Below, piece by piece: positions 18,120-27,272 of a DNA stretch of 64,000 nucleotides (position 1 is the stretch's first letter; the number at the start of each line of letters is the position of its first letter). Below the pieces are notes generated by a model that ran no database searches, was not told where the DNA came from, and saw nothing but the letters and a program-made list of their open reading frames with translations. This stretch comes from Streptomyces sp. NBC_01454. Lineage in GTDB: Bacteria; Actinomycetota; Actinomycetes; Streptomycetales; Streptomycetaceae. Made by a program: the position numbers and the translations under genes. The stretch spans positions 310,001 through 374,000 of the forward strand of contig NZ_CP109461.1 in NCBI RefSeq assembly GCF_036227565.1, written 5' to 3'.

Positions 18120-18281
18120 AGATTTTTCCCAATCAAGTGAAGGGAGGGCGAATATTCTAGGGTGTGTTTATCACATTTCGATTCGCACAAACCGCCGTGC
18201 ATGCACATGCACCCGAAAGGAGGCCTGCCCGGTGAACCCTCTCTGACCGTCTCGACTGAGACACCCGTTTTATCGGGTTAG

Positions 18282-19942
18282 CCTCGATCTTGCATGACGG
18301 TCCGCCGACGGAGTCGGTGGACCGTTTCGCTTTCTGTGCCTGATGGTGGGCATGCTGGCGGCCCGAGTGTCGCGTCGGGTGGGCGCCGGGTTCCACTGCT
18401 CCGGGCTGGGTCCTCTTTTCGTGGGGACAGGCGAATCTGCTGGTCAGTCAGGGTTTGGCAGGAGGGTGAGCCGTTCGAGGGCGCCTGTGATCTCGTGGCT
18501 CCAGGGCCAGTGGCGGGCGAGGCAGAGGATGCGGCGCCGGCCGGTGGTGACGAGCTGGCCGGCCGCGGAGAACAGGCGGAACCGCAGACGGCGCGGTTCC
18601 CAGAGCCTTGCCTGGCCGGTCAGGGCGAGCATGGGCATCCAGGCCAGCAGGTCGAGAGCGATCTGGACGATCTCCAGCCAGATGCCGTTCTGCGCGGTGT
18701 CGTGCAGGGGAAGGTTGCGCAGGCCGGTCGAACGCGCGGCTCGGATGCGGTCCTCCGCGCGGGCCCGCAGCCGGTGGCGGAGCTCGAGCTCGGCGATCGG
18801 CCGGTCGGGGGTGTTCGTGGCGAAGCAGGTGATCCGCATGCCGTCAGCGTCCGTGATTCTCAACTGGGCACCGGGATGGGGCCGTTCCCTGCGGACGATC
18901 AGCCGCATGCCCTTGGGCCAGCCGTCCACGACGTCGCCGGCGAGTTCGGCCACCCAGGCGCCGTCGCGGACCTCGCCGTCCGTCTCGACGGCCGGGGTCC
19001 AGGCCGATGCCGGGATCTTGAGGACGTGGCTGTGGATGGCCTCGGTGATCACCATGCCGACCGAGTAGGACAGCCAGCGTCCGCGCTGGGCGAGCCAGGC
19101 GACGAACTCGTGAGTGCCGCCTGCGGAATCGCAGCGGATGAGGGTCTGCCGACCGCGCCGGTACTTCTTCGGCAACTGGGCCAGGGCGAGGCGGGCGGCA
19201 CTGATGTGGTCGGCGGCCGTGTTCGAGCCCGCGTTGCCCGGCCTCAGCAGGGCCGCGACGGCCTCGCCGGTTCCGCCCGGTCCGTGGTCGACGAACCCCA
19301 TCAGCGGGTGGTGGCCGTAGGTCTTCTTCCAGGTCGGGGCGGCGTCCTGCTTGTCCGAGTGCGCGACGACCAGCACCCCGTCCAGGTCCACGGTCACCCG
19401 CCCGCCGGCGTCCGGAGCCCGACCTGCAGCCAACTTCCAGACGTGGCTGCGGACTTCGGCCCGGGCCGCACGGATCGCGGTCAGTGCCTTCCCGCCGGCG
19501 GTGGCGAGGGTGTCGATCAGGCGGGAGACCGTCGGGTCGGAGGCCACCGGTCCGAACACGGCCGGCTCGGACCGCAGCAGTGCGACGTCGGCGAGGCAGT
19601 CTCCGCCGAGCGCGACCGCCAGCGCGAGGTCCAGGAGGACCTTGCCCGAGTCGTGGACTGCCCGCGGTTTGCGCCAGGGCGTGAGCGCTGCGGAGATGGC
19701 TCGGTCAAGGCCGATCTTGCGGGCCGTTTCAACCAGCAGGACCGAACCGGCCTGCGAGACCACGGCTCGGCCGTCGTCCCGGACACGGACATGGGGGTAG
19801 GACCCGGTAGGCTGCTTCACCTGGAAAGTGCCTCCGACAGGGGCGGGAACAAGGACCTCAGCAATCCTCATTCTCGCTGGTCAGAGGCACTTTTCGCTTA
19901 CCTGACCACCTGTCGGACAGCCCGCTTCATGAAAGCGCGAGG
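18282..19942 (-). mobile_element. Complete IS1380-family element
   Basis: 1661 bp with imperfect terminal repeats (left CCTCGATCTTGCATGACGG; right, on the minus strand, CCTCGCGCTTTCATGAAGCG). A 4-bp TTAG target duplication lies at 18278-18281 and 19943-19946. One transposase gene fills it. It sits 36 bp upstream of the IS3 orfA start at 19979. Confidence 0.88.
18444..19871 (-). CDS. IS1380-family transposase
   Basis: 475 residues from ATG 19871; a GTG 17 codons in (VKQPTGSYPHVRV) is an alternative. It is a DDE transposase with landmarks VDLDGVLVVAHSDKQDA (first Asp), LIRCDSAGGTHEF (second Asp) and a C-terminal region with NGIWLEIVQIALDLLAWMP, typical of the DDE_Tnp_1_4/IS1380 group. The frame is intact and bounded by terminal repeats with a TTAG duplication, so it is probably functional. 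Two degenerate relatives lie at 15957-16922 and 48086-48375. Confidence 0.92.
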   Translation of the reverse strand: MRIAEVLVPAPVGGTFQVKQPTGSYPHVRVRDDGRAVVSQAGSVLLVETARKIGLDRAISAALTPWRKPRAVHDSGKVLLDLALAVALGGDCLADVALLRSEPAVFGPVASDPTVSRLIDTLATAGGKALTAIRAARAEVRSHVWKLAAGRAPDAGGRVTVDLDGVLVVAHSDKQDAAPTWKKTYGHHPLMGFVDHGPGGTGEAVAALLRPGNAGSNTAADHISAARLALAQLPKKYRRGRQTLIRCDSAGGTHEFVAWLAQRGRWLSYSVGMVITEAIHSHVLKIPASAWTPAVETDGEVRDGAWVAELAGDVVDGWPKGMRLIVRRERPHPGAQLRITDADGMRITCFATNTPDRPIAELELRHRLRARAEDRIRAARSTGLRNLPLHDTAQNGIWLEIVQIALDLLAWMPMLALTGQARLWEPRRLRFRLFSAAGQLVTTGRRRILCLARHWPWSHEITGALERLTLLPNPD

Positions 19943-19978
19943 TTAGTCTGGATGGGCGAGACAGGAGATTCCCTCAGC

Positions 19979-20368
19979 ATGGTCACCACCACCCCGATAC
20001 CCACCGGTGGCGACGATCCGTCGCCGAAGCCGAATCGACGGATATTCCCCGCGGAGCACAAACTGCGGGTCGCCGAGTACGACGCCGCCCCGCCGGGCGA
20101 GAACGGCGCGGTCCTGCGCCGTGAGCGGCTGTACCACTCGCACATCATCGAGTGGCGCCAGGCCCGTGAGGCCGGTGCACTCGACGCGCTGACCGACCGG
20201 CGGACCTCGGCGGTACGGCCGAAGAAGGCGGCCGAGCAGGCCGAGCTGGAGCGGCTGCGCAAGAAGGTCGCCCGCCTGGAGAAGGACCTCGCCCGCCGCG
20301 ATGCCGCACTGGAGGCCATGGGAAAAGCCAACGCCCTCTTGGAACTGCTCTCCGAGAGCGTGGACTGA
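19979..20368 (+). CDS. IS3-family OrfA (host element of the intron nest)
   Basis: About 129 residues from ATG 19979 (GGAG upstream; an in-frame ATG at 19952 is possible). An N-terminal HTH (RRIFPAEHKLRVAEYD, HIIEWRQARE) is followed by a coiled-coil tail (ELERLRKKVARLEKDLARRD). It binds IS ends and is normally joined to OrfB by a -1 frameshift near 20366. The orfB that follows is split by the twintron, so the element cannot move by itself. Confidence 0.85.
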   Translation: MVTTTPIPTGGDDPSPKPNRRIFPAEHKLRVAEYDAAPPGENGAVLRRERLYHSHIIEWRQAREAGALDALTDRRTSAVRPKKAAEQAELERLRKKVARLEKDLARRDAALEAMGKANALLELLSESVD

Positions 20369-20848
20369 AGCATGCCGCCGCGCCGGTGATCGATGAGGAG
20401 TTCGCGGGTGTCCAGGGACAGCTGGGGACCACGGCGGCCTGCCGGCTGACCGGACACTCACGCGCCACCCACTGCCGCCGCCTCAGCCCGACGCCGAAGC
20501 CCGCACCGTCCCCAAGACCTGCGCCCGCCTCGGTTCTTTCGCTGGCCGAGCGGGCCGAAATCCTGGCGCTGCTGAACCGGCCGGAGTACGTCGACCTGCC
20601 GCCCGCGCAGGTCTGGGCGCGTGAGCTGGACGCGGGGAACTGCTGGTGCTCGCAGCGGACGATGTACCGGATCCTGTCCGCCGCCGGGCAGAACGGCGAA
20701 CGCCGCCGCCAGGCCACCCACCCGCCAAGGGTGATCCCCGAACTGGTCGCCACCGGGCCGTCGCAGGTCTTCACCTGCCGAGTAGCCGGGAGGGATCTCA
20801 CCTCCCGGTCGGGTAGCGACGGCGCATTGCTGCGCCGCCGCCCCCTCG

Positions 20849-20883
20849 GAACCGTGCATGCGACTTATCACCGCACACGGCTC
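20849..20883 (-). ncRNA. Domain V of group II intron 3
   Basis: A 35-nt hairpin beginning GAGCCGTGTGCGG and ending GCATGCACGGTTC on the minus strand. The HNH half-ORF runs into it and stops at 20868. Confidence 0.85.
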
Positions 20884-21278
20884 GGGCAAGCCACAAGGGC
20901 TGGCAGGTTCTGCTGAGTTCGCTGTTCCGATGCCACTCTTGCTGAGCGTCGGTGGTGGCAGTAGCTATGCAGGAGATGGATGCGATTCCGATCGCCAGAA
21001 CCATCGTTCTGCAAGGTCAACACCTCTTTGCGGAGAGCCTTGCGGACGACGGTGAACCACGTTCCCCATTCCTCTGGAGCTTGTGGTTCCTGGTCGGCGT
21101 ACAGAAGGTAGTCCCCGCACTCCGGACAGCGTCCTTCTTGCGCTTTGAGTAGGCGCAAGGTCGACTGATCGAGGGGCGGTGGTCTTCTCCTGCGTCGTCG
21201 TTTGGCCCAGTACTCGGCCAGCTCAGGGTCGTCTGGTGACGCCCCAGACTTGACCGCCTGGTGCCGAACGATCGGAAT
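20868..21278 (-). pseudogene. Intron 3 ORF, C-terminal HNH endonuclease half
   Basis: From the IS21 target repeat the frame reads IPIVRHQAVKSGASPDDPEL, then LLKAQEGRCPECGDYLLYAD and HLLHSYCHHRRS. This is the zinc-binding HNH domain normally fused to a group II RT. Removing IS21 and one GGAAT copy joins it in frame to the RT half (FSW-IP-IVRHQ). It has no start codon of its own, so the endonuclease is lost. Confidence 0.88.
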
Positions 21279-21392
21279 TGTCAATGGCCTTCTGTGGCGC
21301 CCCGCTGGCGGCCTTGAGACATCCCCGCAGGTGGACGGCATGATCGCCCCGCCTGCGGCCAGATAATCTCCCCGCCTTTGGGTCGGTGTGGA

Positions 21393-22184
21393 TCAGCTGA
21401 AGGGCTTCACTCCCTTCCCGGTGGTGGCCTCGGTAAGCCGGAACGAATCACCCTGCGTGACCACGACATGAGCGTGGTGCAGAAGACGATCGACAGTCGC
21501 TGTGGCCAAGGTCTTGGGCATGATCTCGTCGAAGCCAGACGGATGAAGGTTGCTTGACACCGCGATCGAGCGTCGCTCATATGCGGCATCGACCAGTCGG
21601 TAGAAGCCCTCGGCGGCGTCCTCGGAGACGGGCAGGAGCCCGATGTCGTCCACGATGATCAAATCCGAACGGATGATCCGTGCCAGGGCCCTTGCTATCG
21701 AGTCGTCCGCGCGGTGACGGCGGACCAGCGAGCCGAGGTCCTCGATCGTGAACCATGAGACGGCCAGGCCGGCCTCGACCGCGGTCTGCCCAAGAGCCTC
21801 GGTGAAGTGGCTCTTGCCCGTGCCGCTTGGTCCACAAATACAAAACGACTCCCGGCGGCCGACCCATTCGAGGGTCTTGAGCGCGTCCTGGGTCGCCCTG
21901 GGGATCGAGGACTTGCCCTCGTCCCAGTCGCCGAAGGTCTTGCCGGTGGGGAAGCCGGCCCGCTTGCGGCGGGTGTGCAGGTTGGCGCGGTCTCGTCCGG
22001 CGGCCTCCTCGGCGAGAAGGACGCGGACGACCTCGGCCGGGTCCCACCTCTGGGCCTTCGCGGTGGGGATGATGTCGGTCAACGACCGGCGGATGTGCGG
22101 GAGTTTGAGCCGCCTGGTGAGCTCGATGGCCTCGGCGAGGGGGTCGCCGTTGGTGCCGGGAACGGTGCGAAGAGGGGTGGCCAT
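21393..22184 (-). CDS. istB: IS21 transposition helper ATPase IstB
   Basis: 263 residues. A DnaC/DnaA-like AAA+ ATPase that works with IstA in target choice. The Walker A is CGPSGTGKSHF and the Walker B is LIIVDDIGLLP, with a sensor region RRSIAVSSNLHPSGF. The upstream IS21-type N-terminal region contains RKRAGFPTGKTFGDWD. The ATG overlaps the istA stop (TGATG), which indicates translational coupling. Intact. Confidence 0.95.
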   Translation of the reverse strand: MATPLRTVPGTNGDPLAEAIELTRRLKLPHIRRSLTDIIPTAKAQRWDPAEVVRVLLAEEAAGRDRANLHTRRKRAGFPTGKTFGDWDEGKSSIPRATQDALKTLEWVGRRESFCICGPSGTGKSHFTEALGQTAVEAGLAVSWFTIEDLGSLVRRHRADDSIARALARIIRSDLIIVDDIGLLPVSEDAAEGFYRLVDAAYERRSIAVSSNLHPSGFDEIMPKTLATATVDRLLHHAHVVVTQGDSFRLTEATTGKGVKPFS

Positions 22185-23716
22185 CAGGCGAGATCGCTTT
22201 CGTCGTACTCGGGAAGATCAGAAGTGGCGGACAGGCCGAACGTGGACCAGGCGCCGGTGCCGGGCTGCAGGGAGTGGTCCTCGCTGCGGCGGTGCGGCTC
22301 GGTGGGGCCGTGGACGGCCTGGTAGTCGAGGATGGACAGCAGGTCCTTGTCGGCGAACCGTCCGGTGACCGCGGCAGTGCCGAGCGCGCGGTCGACTTCC
22401 GCCGCGGAGTGGAGTTTCGCCAGGGCGACGGCCTCGGCCATCTTCGCCTTGATCCGGCGGACGCCGGTCGCGGCTGCTTCGATCAGCCAGGACGCCGCCC
22501 CGGGGCCGAGGGCGAGGAACGCGGCCTCCTCCGCGCTCGTGGCCCGCGGGGTGCGGTCGGATTCCTTGTTTTCGCGGGGCGGGTAGTGGGCGTCGTCCAA
22601 GACAGGGCTGCCGGGCTCGCCCCGCTGGTGGCGGGCGACCTCACGGGCCGAGCCGGTCTCGTCGGCGGCGGTGACGATCAGCTCGTCGCCGTGGAAGCGG
22701 GCCCAGACCCGGGTGTCGATCAGTTCGTGCGGGACCGAGTAGCGGACCGCCTCGACCGAGATCGTCGCGTCCCAGCAGACCCGGCGGGTGGTGCCGAATG
22801 CCGCGGTGAACGGACTCTTCGGCAGCGGGTGCAGCCGGTGGGCTTCCTCCGCGAGCCGCTCGACGGACTTGCGTCGAGTCGCCTTGTGAATACGGGAGTT
22901 GACCTCCTCGCAGAACTGCCGGCAAGCCGCCTCCAGGTCACCGAAGCTCTTGTACTGCTCGCGCAGATTCACGTCCTTCGGCACGAGATCGGCCTTCGCG
23001 ATCTTCACCGTGGACTCCGAGCCGCCCTTGGTCTCCGGATCCGCGGGCAGGCAAGTACGTATCGTCGTGCCGTAGTGCCTCGCGACCTCGACGATCTCCG
23101 GGTTACGGACCGCGATCCCGGCGACGTGATCGGTGGTGACGGTCTTCTCGTTGTCGGTGAGCACGTAGGCCGGGATGCCGCCGATCCGGCGGAACGTCGT
23201 GTCCAGACACGCGGTGATCGTCGGCAGCGTCTTGTCCCAGATCGGAATCACGACGCGGAACCTCGACCACGCGAGCCAGGCGCAGAACAGCGTCGTCTTG
23301 CGTCCGTTGATCACCGGGCCGTCGCCGAAATCGTATTGGAGCCAGAGCCCCGGCTCGGTCACCCACGGCCGATAGACCCGCCGCCTACCGGCCCTGAACT
23401 GGGCTTTCGCCTCGGCGACGGTGCGGCGGGTGGTGCGTTCCCCGCCGGTGAAGCCCATCGCGGTGATCCTCTTGTGGACCACGTCCGCGCGGATCTTGCC
23501 CTGCGAGCGAACCACCAGTTCCTCGATCTTCGGCAGATAGTCGTCGATCTGCCGGGCCCGGTGCCGGCGCTTGTCCGGCTGCTGCCCAGCCGCCCGCATC
23601 TTCACATATCGGGCCACCGTGTGGTGGTCGCACCCGGCCAGCTCGGCCGCGGCGCGGTAACTCCCCGTGAGGTCGTAAGCCTCCAGGATCTCCATGATTT
23701 CCTCGCTGTTCTTCAC
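22184..23716 (-). CDS. istA: IS21 transposase IstA
   Basis: 510 residues from GTG 23716. The N-terminal HTH is LTGSYRAAAELAGCDHHTVA. The rve core has D in LQYDFGDGPV, D in YVLTDNEKT and E in ETKGGSESTVKIA. A C-terminal beta region follows (VRYSVPHELIDTRVWARFHG). It is intact and coupled to istB. The same gene is represented by the intron-split fragment at 13756-15907, so at least two IS21 elements entered this region. Confidence 0.95.
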   Translation of the reverse strand: MKNSEEIMEILEAYDLTGSYRAAAELAGCDHHTVARYVKMRAAGQQPDKRRHRARQIDDYLPKIEELVVRSQGKIRADVVHKRITAMGFTGGERTTRRTVAEAKAQFRAGRRRVYRPWVTEPGLWLQYDFGDGPVINGRKTTLFCAWLAWSRFRVVIPIWDKTLPTITACLDTTFRRIGGIPAYVLTDNEKTVTTDHVAGIAVRNPEIVEVARHYGTTIRTCLPADPETKGGSESTVKIAKADLVPKDVNLREQYKSFGDLEAACRQFCEEVNSRIHKATRRKSVERLAEEAHRLHPLPKSPFTAAFGTTRRVCWDATISVEAVRYSVPHELIDTRVWARFHGDELIVTAADETGSAREVARHQRGEPGSPVLDDAHYPPRENKESDRTPRATSAEEAAFLALGPGAASWLIEAAATGVRRIKAKMAEAVALAKLHSAAEVDRALGTAAVTGRFADKDLLSILDYQAVHGPTEPHRRSEDHSLQPGTGAWSTFGLSATSDLPEYDESDLA

Positions 23717-23866
23717 CCGCTCCAGCGTCGTCGAGCGGGATTACTCAAAGCGAGCGGGGAGAAATCTGGCCGTACCCGGGGACCCCATGCCGTACGTGGG
23801 GAAAACCGTGGCCATAGATTGCGCCGTAGATGGCCGCCAGCGTGGAGCTTACGAAGACCGCCGTCA

Positions 23867-25284
23867 GGAATCCAGGAGAACTTGATGAGATAGGCACCGT
23901 TGTCACGGTTGCCGAAGACCCATCGATCCTTCCTGGCGGTGTTGAAAGCGCCGTAGTACCGATCCACAACCCAGCGTGTGGGTTTGCTCTGGTGACTATG
24001 TAGACCCCACCGGTAGGTGAGCCTCCACACATAGGCATCCAGCGCGTTGAATATTCGGCTGGACACCACGGTCCGGTAGTAGCAAGCCCAACCCTTGATG
24101 ATGGGATTGAGCTTGGCTAAGACTGCCGCCGAGTTCGCACCGCGTAGGGCATGCATCTCATCAGCGAGTCTCTTCCGGATTCGTTTAACGGCGTCTCTGC
24201 TGGGCTTGATGATGAGCTTTCCACTGTCGTAACGGCGGATGTTGAACCCTAGGAAATCGACCCCTTGTGTCAGATGGACGATCTGGGTCTTCTCTTCGTT
24301 GAAGGTAAGACCCTTGGGAGTCAACCACTCACTCAACCGCGCTTTGACCCACTCGGCTTGCTCCTGGCTGGAGCATAAGGCGAGAAGATCGTCAGCGTAG
24401 CGGACCAGCACCGGGGCACCACGCACTACCTCGACGATGTTTCCGTCTTGGCCGGTGCGATAGCGTACCCCGGCCGCACTCTCCATTCCATGGAGGGCGA
24501 TATTGAGTAGCAATGGACTGACCACACCGCCCTGAGGCGTTCCCTCGCGGGTCGGGGTGAGCCAGCCCCTCTCAACCACACCTGCCTTCAACCAGCCGTG
24601 GACCAACTTCCTAGCAGGGAAGGTGCCGAGCTGGTTGAGGATGTGATCATGACTGATGCGGTCGAAGGCTGCCTTGAGATCCGCGTCGAGCACCCACAGG
24701 CGTTTGGCATTCTTACCGCACGCTGTGGTGAAGATGGTCTCAATCGCGTCATGACAGCCGCGGCCCGGCCGGAATCCGTAAGATCTCGGCTCGAACCTGG
24801 CCTCCCACTCTGGTTCCAGCGCATTGACGACACGGGCTTGTCGCACGCGATCTACAATGACGGGAATCCCCAGTGGGCGCCGCTTCCCGTTCGCCTTCGC
24901 TACATAGACCCTCCTGACTGGCCGGGCTTTGGGTTCTCGAACGGAACGACGCAAGGCTTGCGTCAACCCTGTCTTGCCCTGGGAGGTCGTAATGACCCTC
25001 CCATCAATCCCCGGTGTCAGGCGTCCAGCGTTGACCTCCGTGACCTTCCGTACGCTGACCAGCGTGTTGGAAAAGCTCCGAAGCATCAATTTTTGCAGAT
25101 TGCGGACCTTCTTGAGGTCCCCTTCCTGCGTTGCCTTGAATATCCGCTGCCTCAGACGTCTTACCTGGGCTTCGGCATGCCCCCAATCGATGGCATCCCA
25201 GTGCCAGTCCAGGTCCTCCGGTCCGTTCACCAGACTCGGAGCAGGCACGACGGCCGGCGCCGCCTCACTCGTCCGCGTTGTCAT
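23867..25284 (-). pseudogene. Intron 3 ORF, RT/maturase half
   Basis: The frame runs from about 25284 (ATG, MTTRTSEAAP) or a TTG at 25335. It has an RVT_N-like N-terminus (DWHWDAIDWGHAEAQVRRLR), RT blocks (TPGIDGRVITTSQGK, SYGFRPGRGCHDAI, AAFDRISHDHIL), the catalytic RYADDLLALCSS and a maturase domain (NPIIKGWACYYR). It reaches WVFGNRDNGAYLIKFSWIP and then enters the IS21 end, running on to a stop at 23713. The HNH domain that should follow is at 20868-21278. RT and maturase motifs are complete, so partial function is conceivable. Confidence 0.88.
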
Positions 25285-25963
25285 GGCGCCTAACTTGCCC
25301 TTCGGTTCGGTTGTCCTTGCGGCGTGAGCATTCAAAGGCTCACCTGGTCCACGTCAGCTCCCTTTCGGGCCAGGCAAGAGCCTGTATCCAGCCAGTTATA
25401 CGGAGGTCACCAGCGGAGGTGCCAGTTCGCGACATCCGGCTTCCTGTTTCCTTTCGGCTGCTGGCTTTGGCTTGTTGGACCATCCTGTTCCCGCTGGGGA
25501 GTTGAGCTCTCCTTACGGTCGGCCTACCGGTTATCGCCACCGGACCTCAACGGGGTTACCACGTTTCACACGATCGAGATGCAGCTGGGAAGGGTGCCCG
25601 CTCAACTCCGAGGCTGCGGTGTCCTTACGGCTGCGTAGAGCTGCACAGCCGCCGCCTGCCGCTTTCCAACGGCCAGCCCTACACCCTGGTCCTACATGCC
25701 ATCTCCAGGGCTTTCTGTGACGGAGCATCATCACGGGTTCACTGTCGTTCACCCATCAGCCTTTCCCTGGCCTGTTGCGCTCGGATGGTACGAGCACCCT
25801 TGGGCTTGAACCCTGAGCTTCGCACCCCGCGATTACTCGCAACGCACGTCAGGGCGGGAACGGACCCATGGACACTAGTCCGGAATTACACCATCAACAC
25901 CTCTGATCCTCCTTTCAGTGCAATTCACTCGATTCGTGCGACTTCGTGTCGCACGCCCTCACA

Positions 25964-25997
25964 GAACCGTGCGTAACAGTCGCCCGTTACACGGCTC
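25964..25997 (-). ncRNA. Domain V of group II intron 2
   Basis: A 34-nt hairpin beginning GAGCCGTGTAACGGG and ending GTTACGCACGGTTC. Nine nucleotides later the inner intron begins. Confidence 0.9.
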
Positions 25998-26012
25998 TTG
26001 TCGCCCTGATCG

Positions 26013-27272
26013 TCAGACCACCGAGATCGCCATAGTCACTCGCCAGTGCGCGAACATCCTCGGGTATCGCTTCACGATCTCCTGGAACTTCGCGATGGCC
26101 TTGCGCTTCGGCGCCAGCCGCTCGTACTTCCGCCGGATCCAGCGCACCAGATAGGCGTTGATGCGCCTGAGGACGGGGTTCATCTCCCACGGCCGGAACA
26201 GGCCGTAGTAGTTGACCCAGCCCGCCACCACAGGGTTGATCCTGCGAGCGAGCTGCACGAAGGACAGGTCCGAGCGGGTGTGCAGCCTCCAGGACCGCAC
26301 CTCCCGCCCCATCTTCTTCAGGGCTTCCTTGCTGACTGCCGGCGTGAACGACAGGAACTGAACTCCCTGCCGGTCGCGGCTCATTCTGGCGCGGAAGGTG
26401 TAGCCCAGGAACGTGAACGCCTCGTGCTCGTGCGAGCCGCGGCGCCTGGCGTCCTTGCAGTACACGATCCGGGTCTTGTCCGGGTGCAGTTCCAGCCCGA
26501 CCTCGACCACCCTGTTCCGCAGCGCATCCAGGACCTCGCGGGCCTGCCGCTCCGTGACGCAGTGCATGACCGCGTCATCGGCATACCGCTCGAACTGGAC
26601 GGACGGGAACTCCCGGTCCATCCAGAGGTCGATCGCGTAGTGCAAGAACAGATTCGCCATCACCGGTGAGACCGGAGCCCCTTGTGGGGTTCCGCGCTCC
26701 CGTTGCAGCAGGGAGCCGTCGGGCATGACGAGCGGGGCGGCGAGCCACCTGCACACGTACAACTTCACCCAAACGGCGTCGGTGTGAGCCTCCACCGCCT
26801 TGACCAGGAGGTCCCAGGGCACGCTGTCGAAGAACTGGGCGATGTCGAATTCGACGACCCAATCCCGTTTCCAACAGCGTTCCCGGCACTTCTCCACGGC
26901 GTCTAAGGCGGACCGCCCCGGCCGATACCCATAGCTGTCCGGGTGGAACACTAGATCCACTCGCCGCATCAGATGCCGGGCCACGACGGTCTGTGCCACG
27001 CGGTCCGCGACAGCGGGCATGCCGAGCATCCTCGTGCCACTTCCGTGCGACCTGGGGATTTCCACCGCACGCACCGGAGGCGGGAAGTAGGAGCCCGATG
27101 ACATTCTGTTCCAGATCTTGTAGAGATTACCTCTCAGATCCTTTTCGAAGTCATCGATACTCTGCCCATCCACTCCCGGGGCGCCTTTGTTAGCCCTGAC
27201 TTCCTCCCATGCCTCCTTGATCTCCCACTTGGAAATTTCAAACGGCTTGGTCTTCGACTTCAACTGGCCCAC
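26013..27272 (-). CDS. ltrA: Group II intron reverse transcriptase/maturase (intron 2)
   Basis: 419 residues from GTG 27272 (GGGAGGAATTCG upstream). It is close to the intron 1 RT throughout: APGVDGQSIDDF, DSYGYRPGRSALDAV, FFDSVPWDL, catalytic RYADDAVMHC, maturase ARRINPVVAGWVNYYG, and the end PRMFAHWRV. There is no HNH domain. The reading frame is intact even though the intron it lives in has been interrupted downstream of domain V, so it could supply RT/maturase to either EN-less intron. Confidence 0.92.
   Translation of the reverse strand: MGQLKSKTKPFEISKWEIKEAWEEVRANKGAPGVDGQSIDDFEKDLRGNLYKIWNRMSSGSYFPPPVRAVEIPRSHGSGTRMLGMPAVADRVAQTVVARHLMRRVDLVFHPDSYGYRPGRSALDAVEKCRERCWKRDWVVEFDIAQFFDSVPWDLLVKAVEAHTDAVWVKLYVCRWLAAPLVMPDGSLLQRERGTPQGAPVSPVMANLFLHYAIDLWMDREFPSVQFERYADDAVMHCVTERQAREVLDALRNRVVEVGLELHPDKTRIVYCKDARRRGSHEHEAFTFLGYTFRARMSRDRQGVQFLSFTPAVSKEALKKMGREVRSWRLHTRSDLSFVQLARRINPVVAGWVNYYGLFRPWEMNPVLRRINAYLVRWIRRKYERLAPKRKAIAKFQEIVKRYPRMFAHWRVTMAISVV

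Larger units (their letters stand above)
21279..23866 (-). mobile_element. Complete IS21-family element inserted in intron 3 ORF
   Basis: 2588 bp, with ends starting TGTCAATGGCC and TGACGGCGGTC and a longer imperfect inverted repeat sharing CGCTGGCGGCC inside. It is flanked by a 5-bp duplication GGAAT at 21274-21278 and 23867-23871. It carries istA and istB in the usual overlapping order. The insertion separates the RT/maturase half from the HNH half of the intron protein. Confidence 0.92.
20808..25954 (-). mobile_element. Group II intron 3 (inner intron, HNH-class, itself disrupted by IS21)
   Basis: It starts with the canonical GTGCGAC at 25954 and ends CTACCCGAC at 20808. Domain V is at 20849-20883, and domain VI (GGCGGCGCA / TGCGCCGTC stem) leads to the 3' end. 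It is inserted between domains V and VI of intron 2. Without the IS21 (21279-23866) and one target repeat it would be about 2554 nt, normal for an intron encoding RT, maturase and HNH domains. The 25336-25954 stretch is non-coding intron RNA (domains I-III). Splicing of the RNA might survive, but the ORF is broken. Confidence 0.88.

Noticed and set aside
18444..19946. Plus-strand 550-residue frame over the IS1380 element
   Set aside because: Shadow of the intact minus-strand transposase; composition is Gly/Arg/Asp-rich without motifs.
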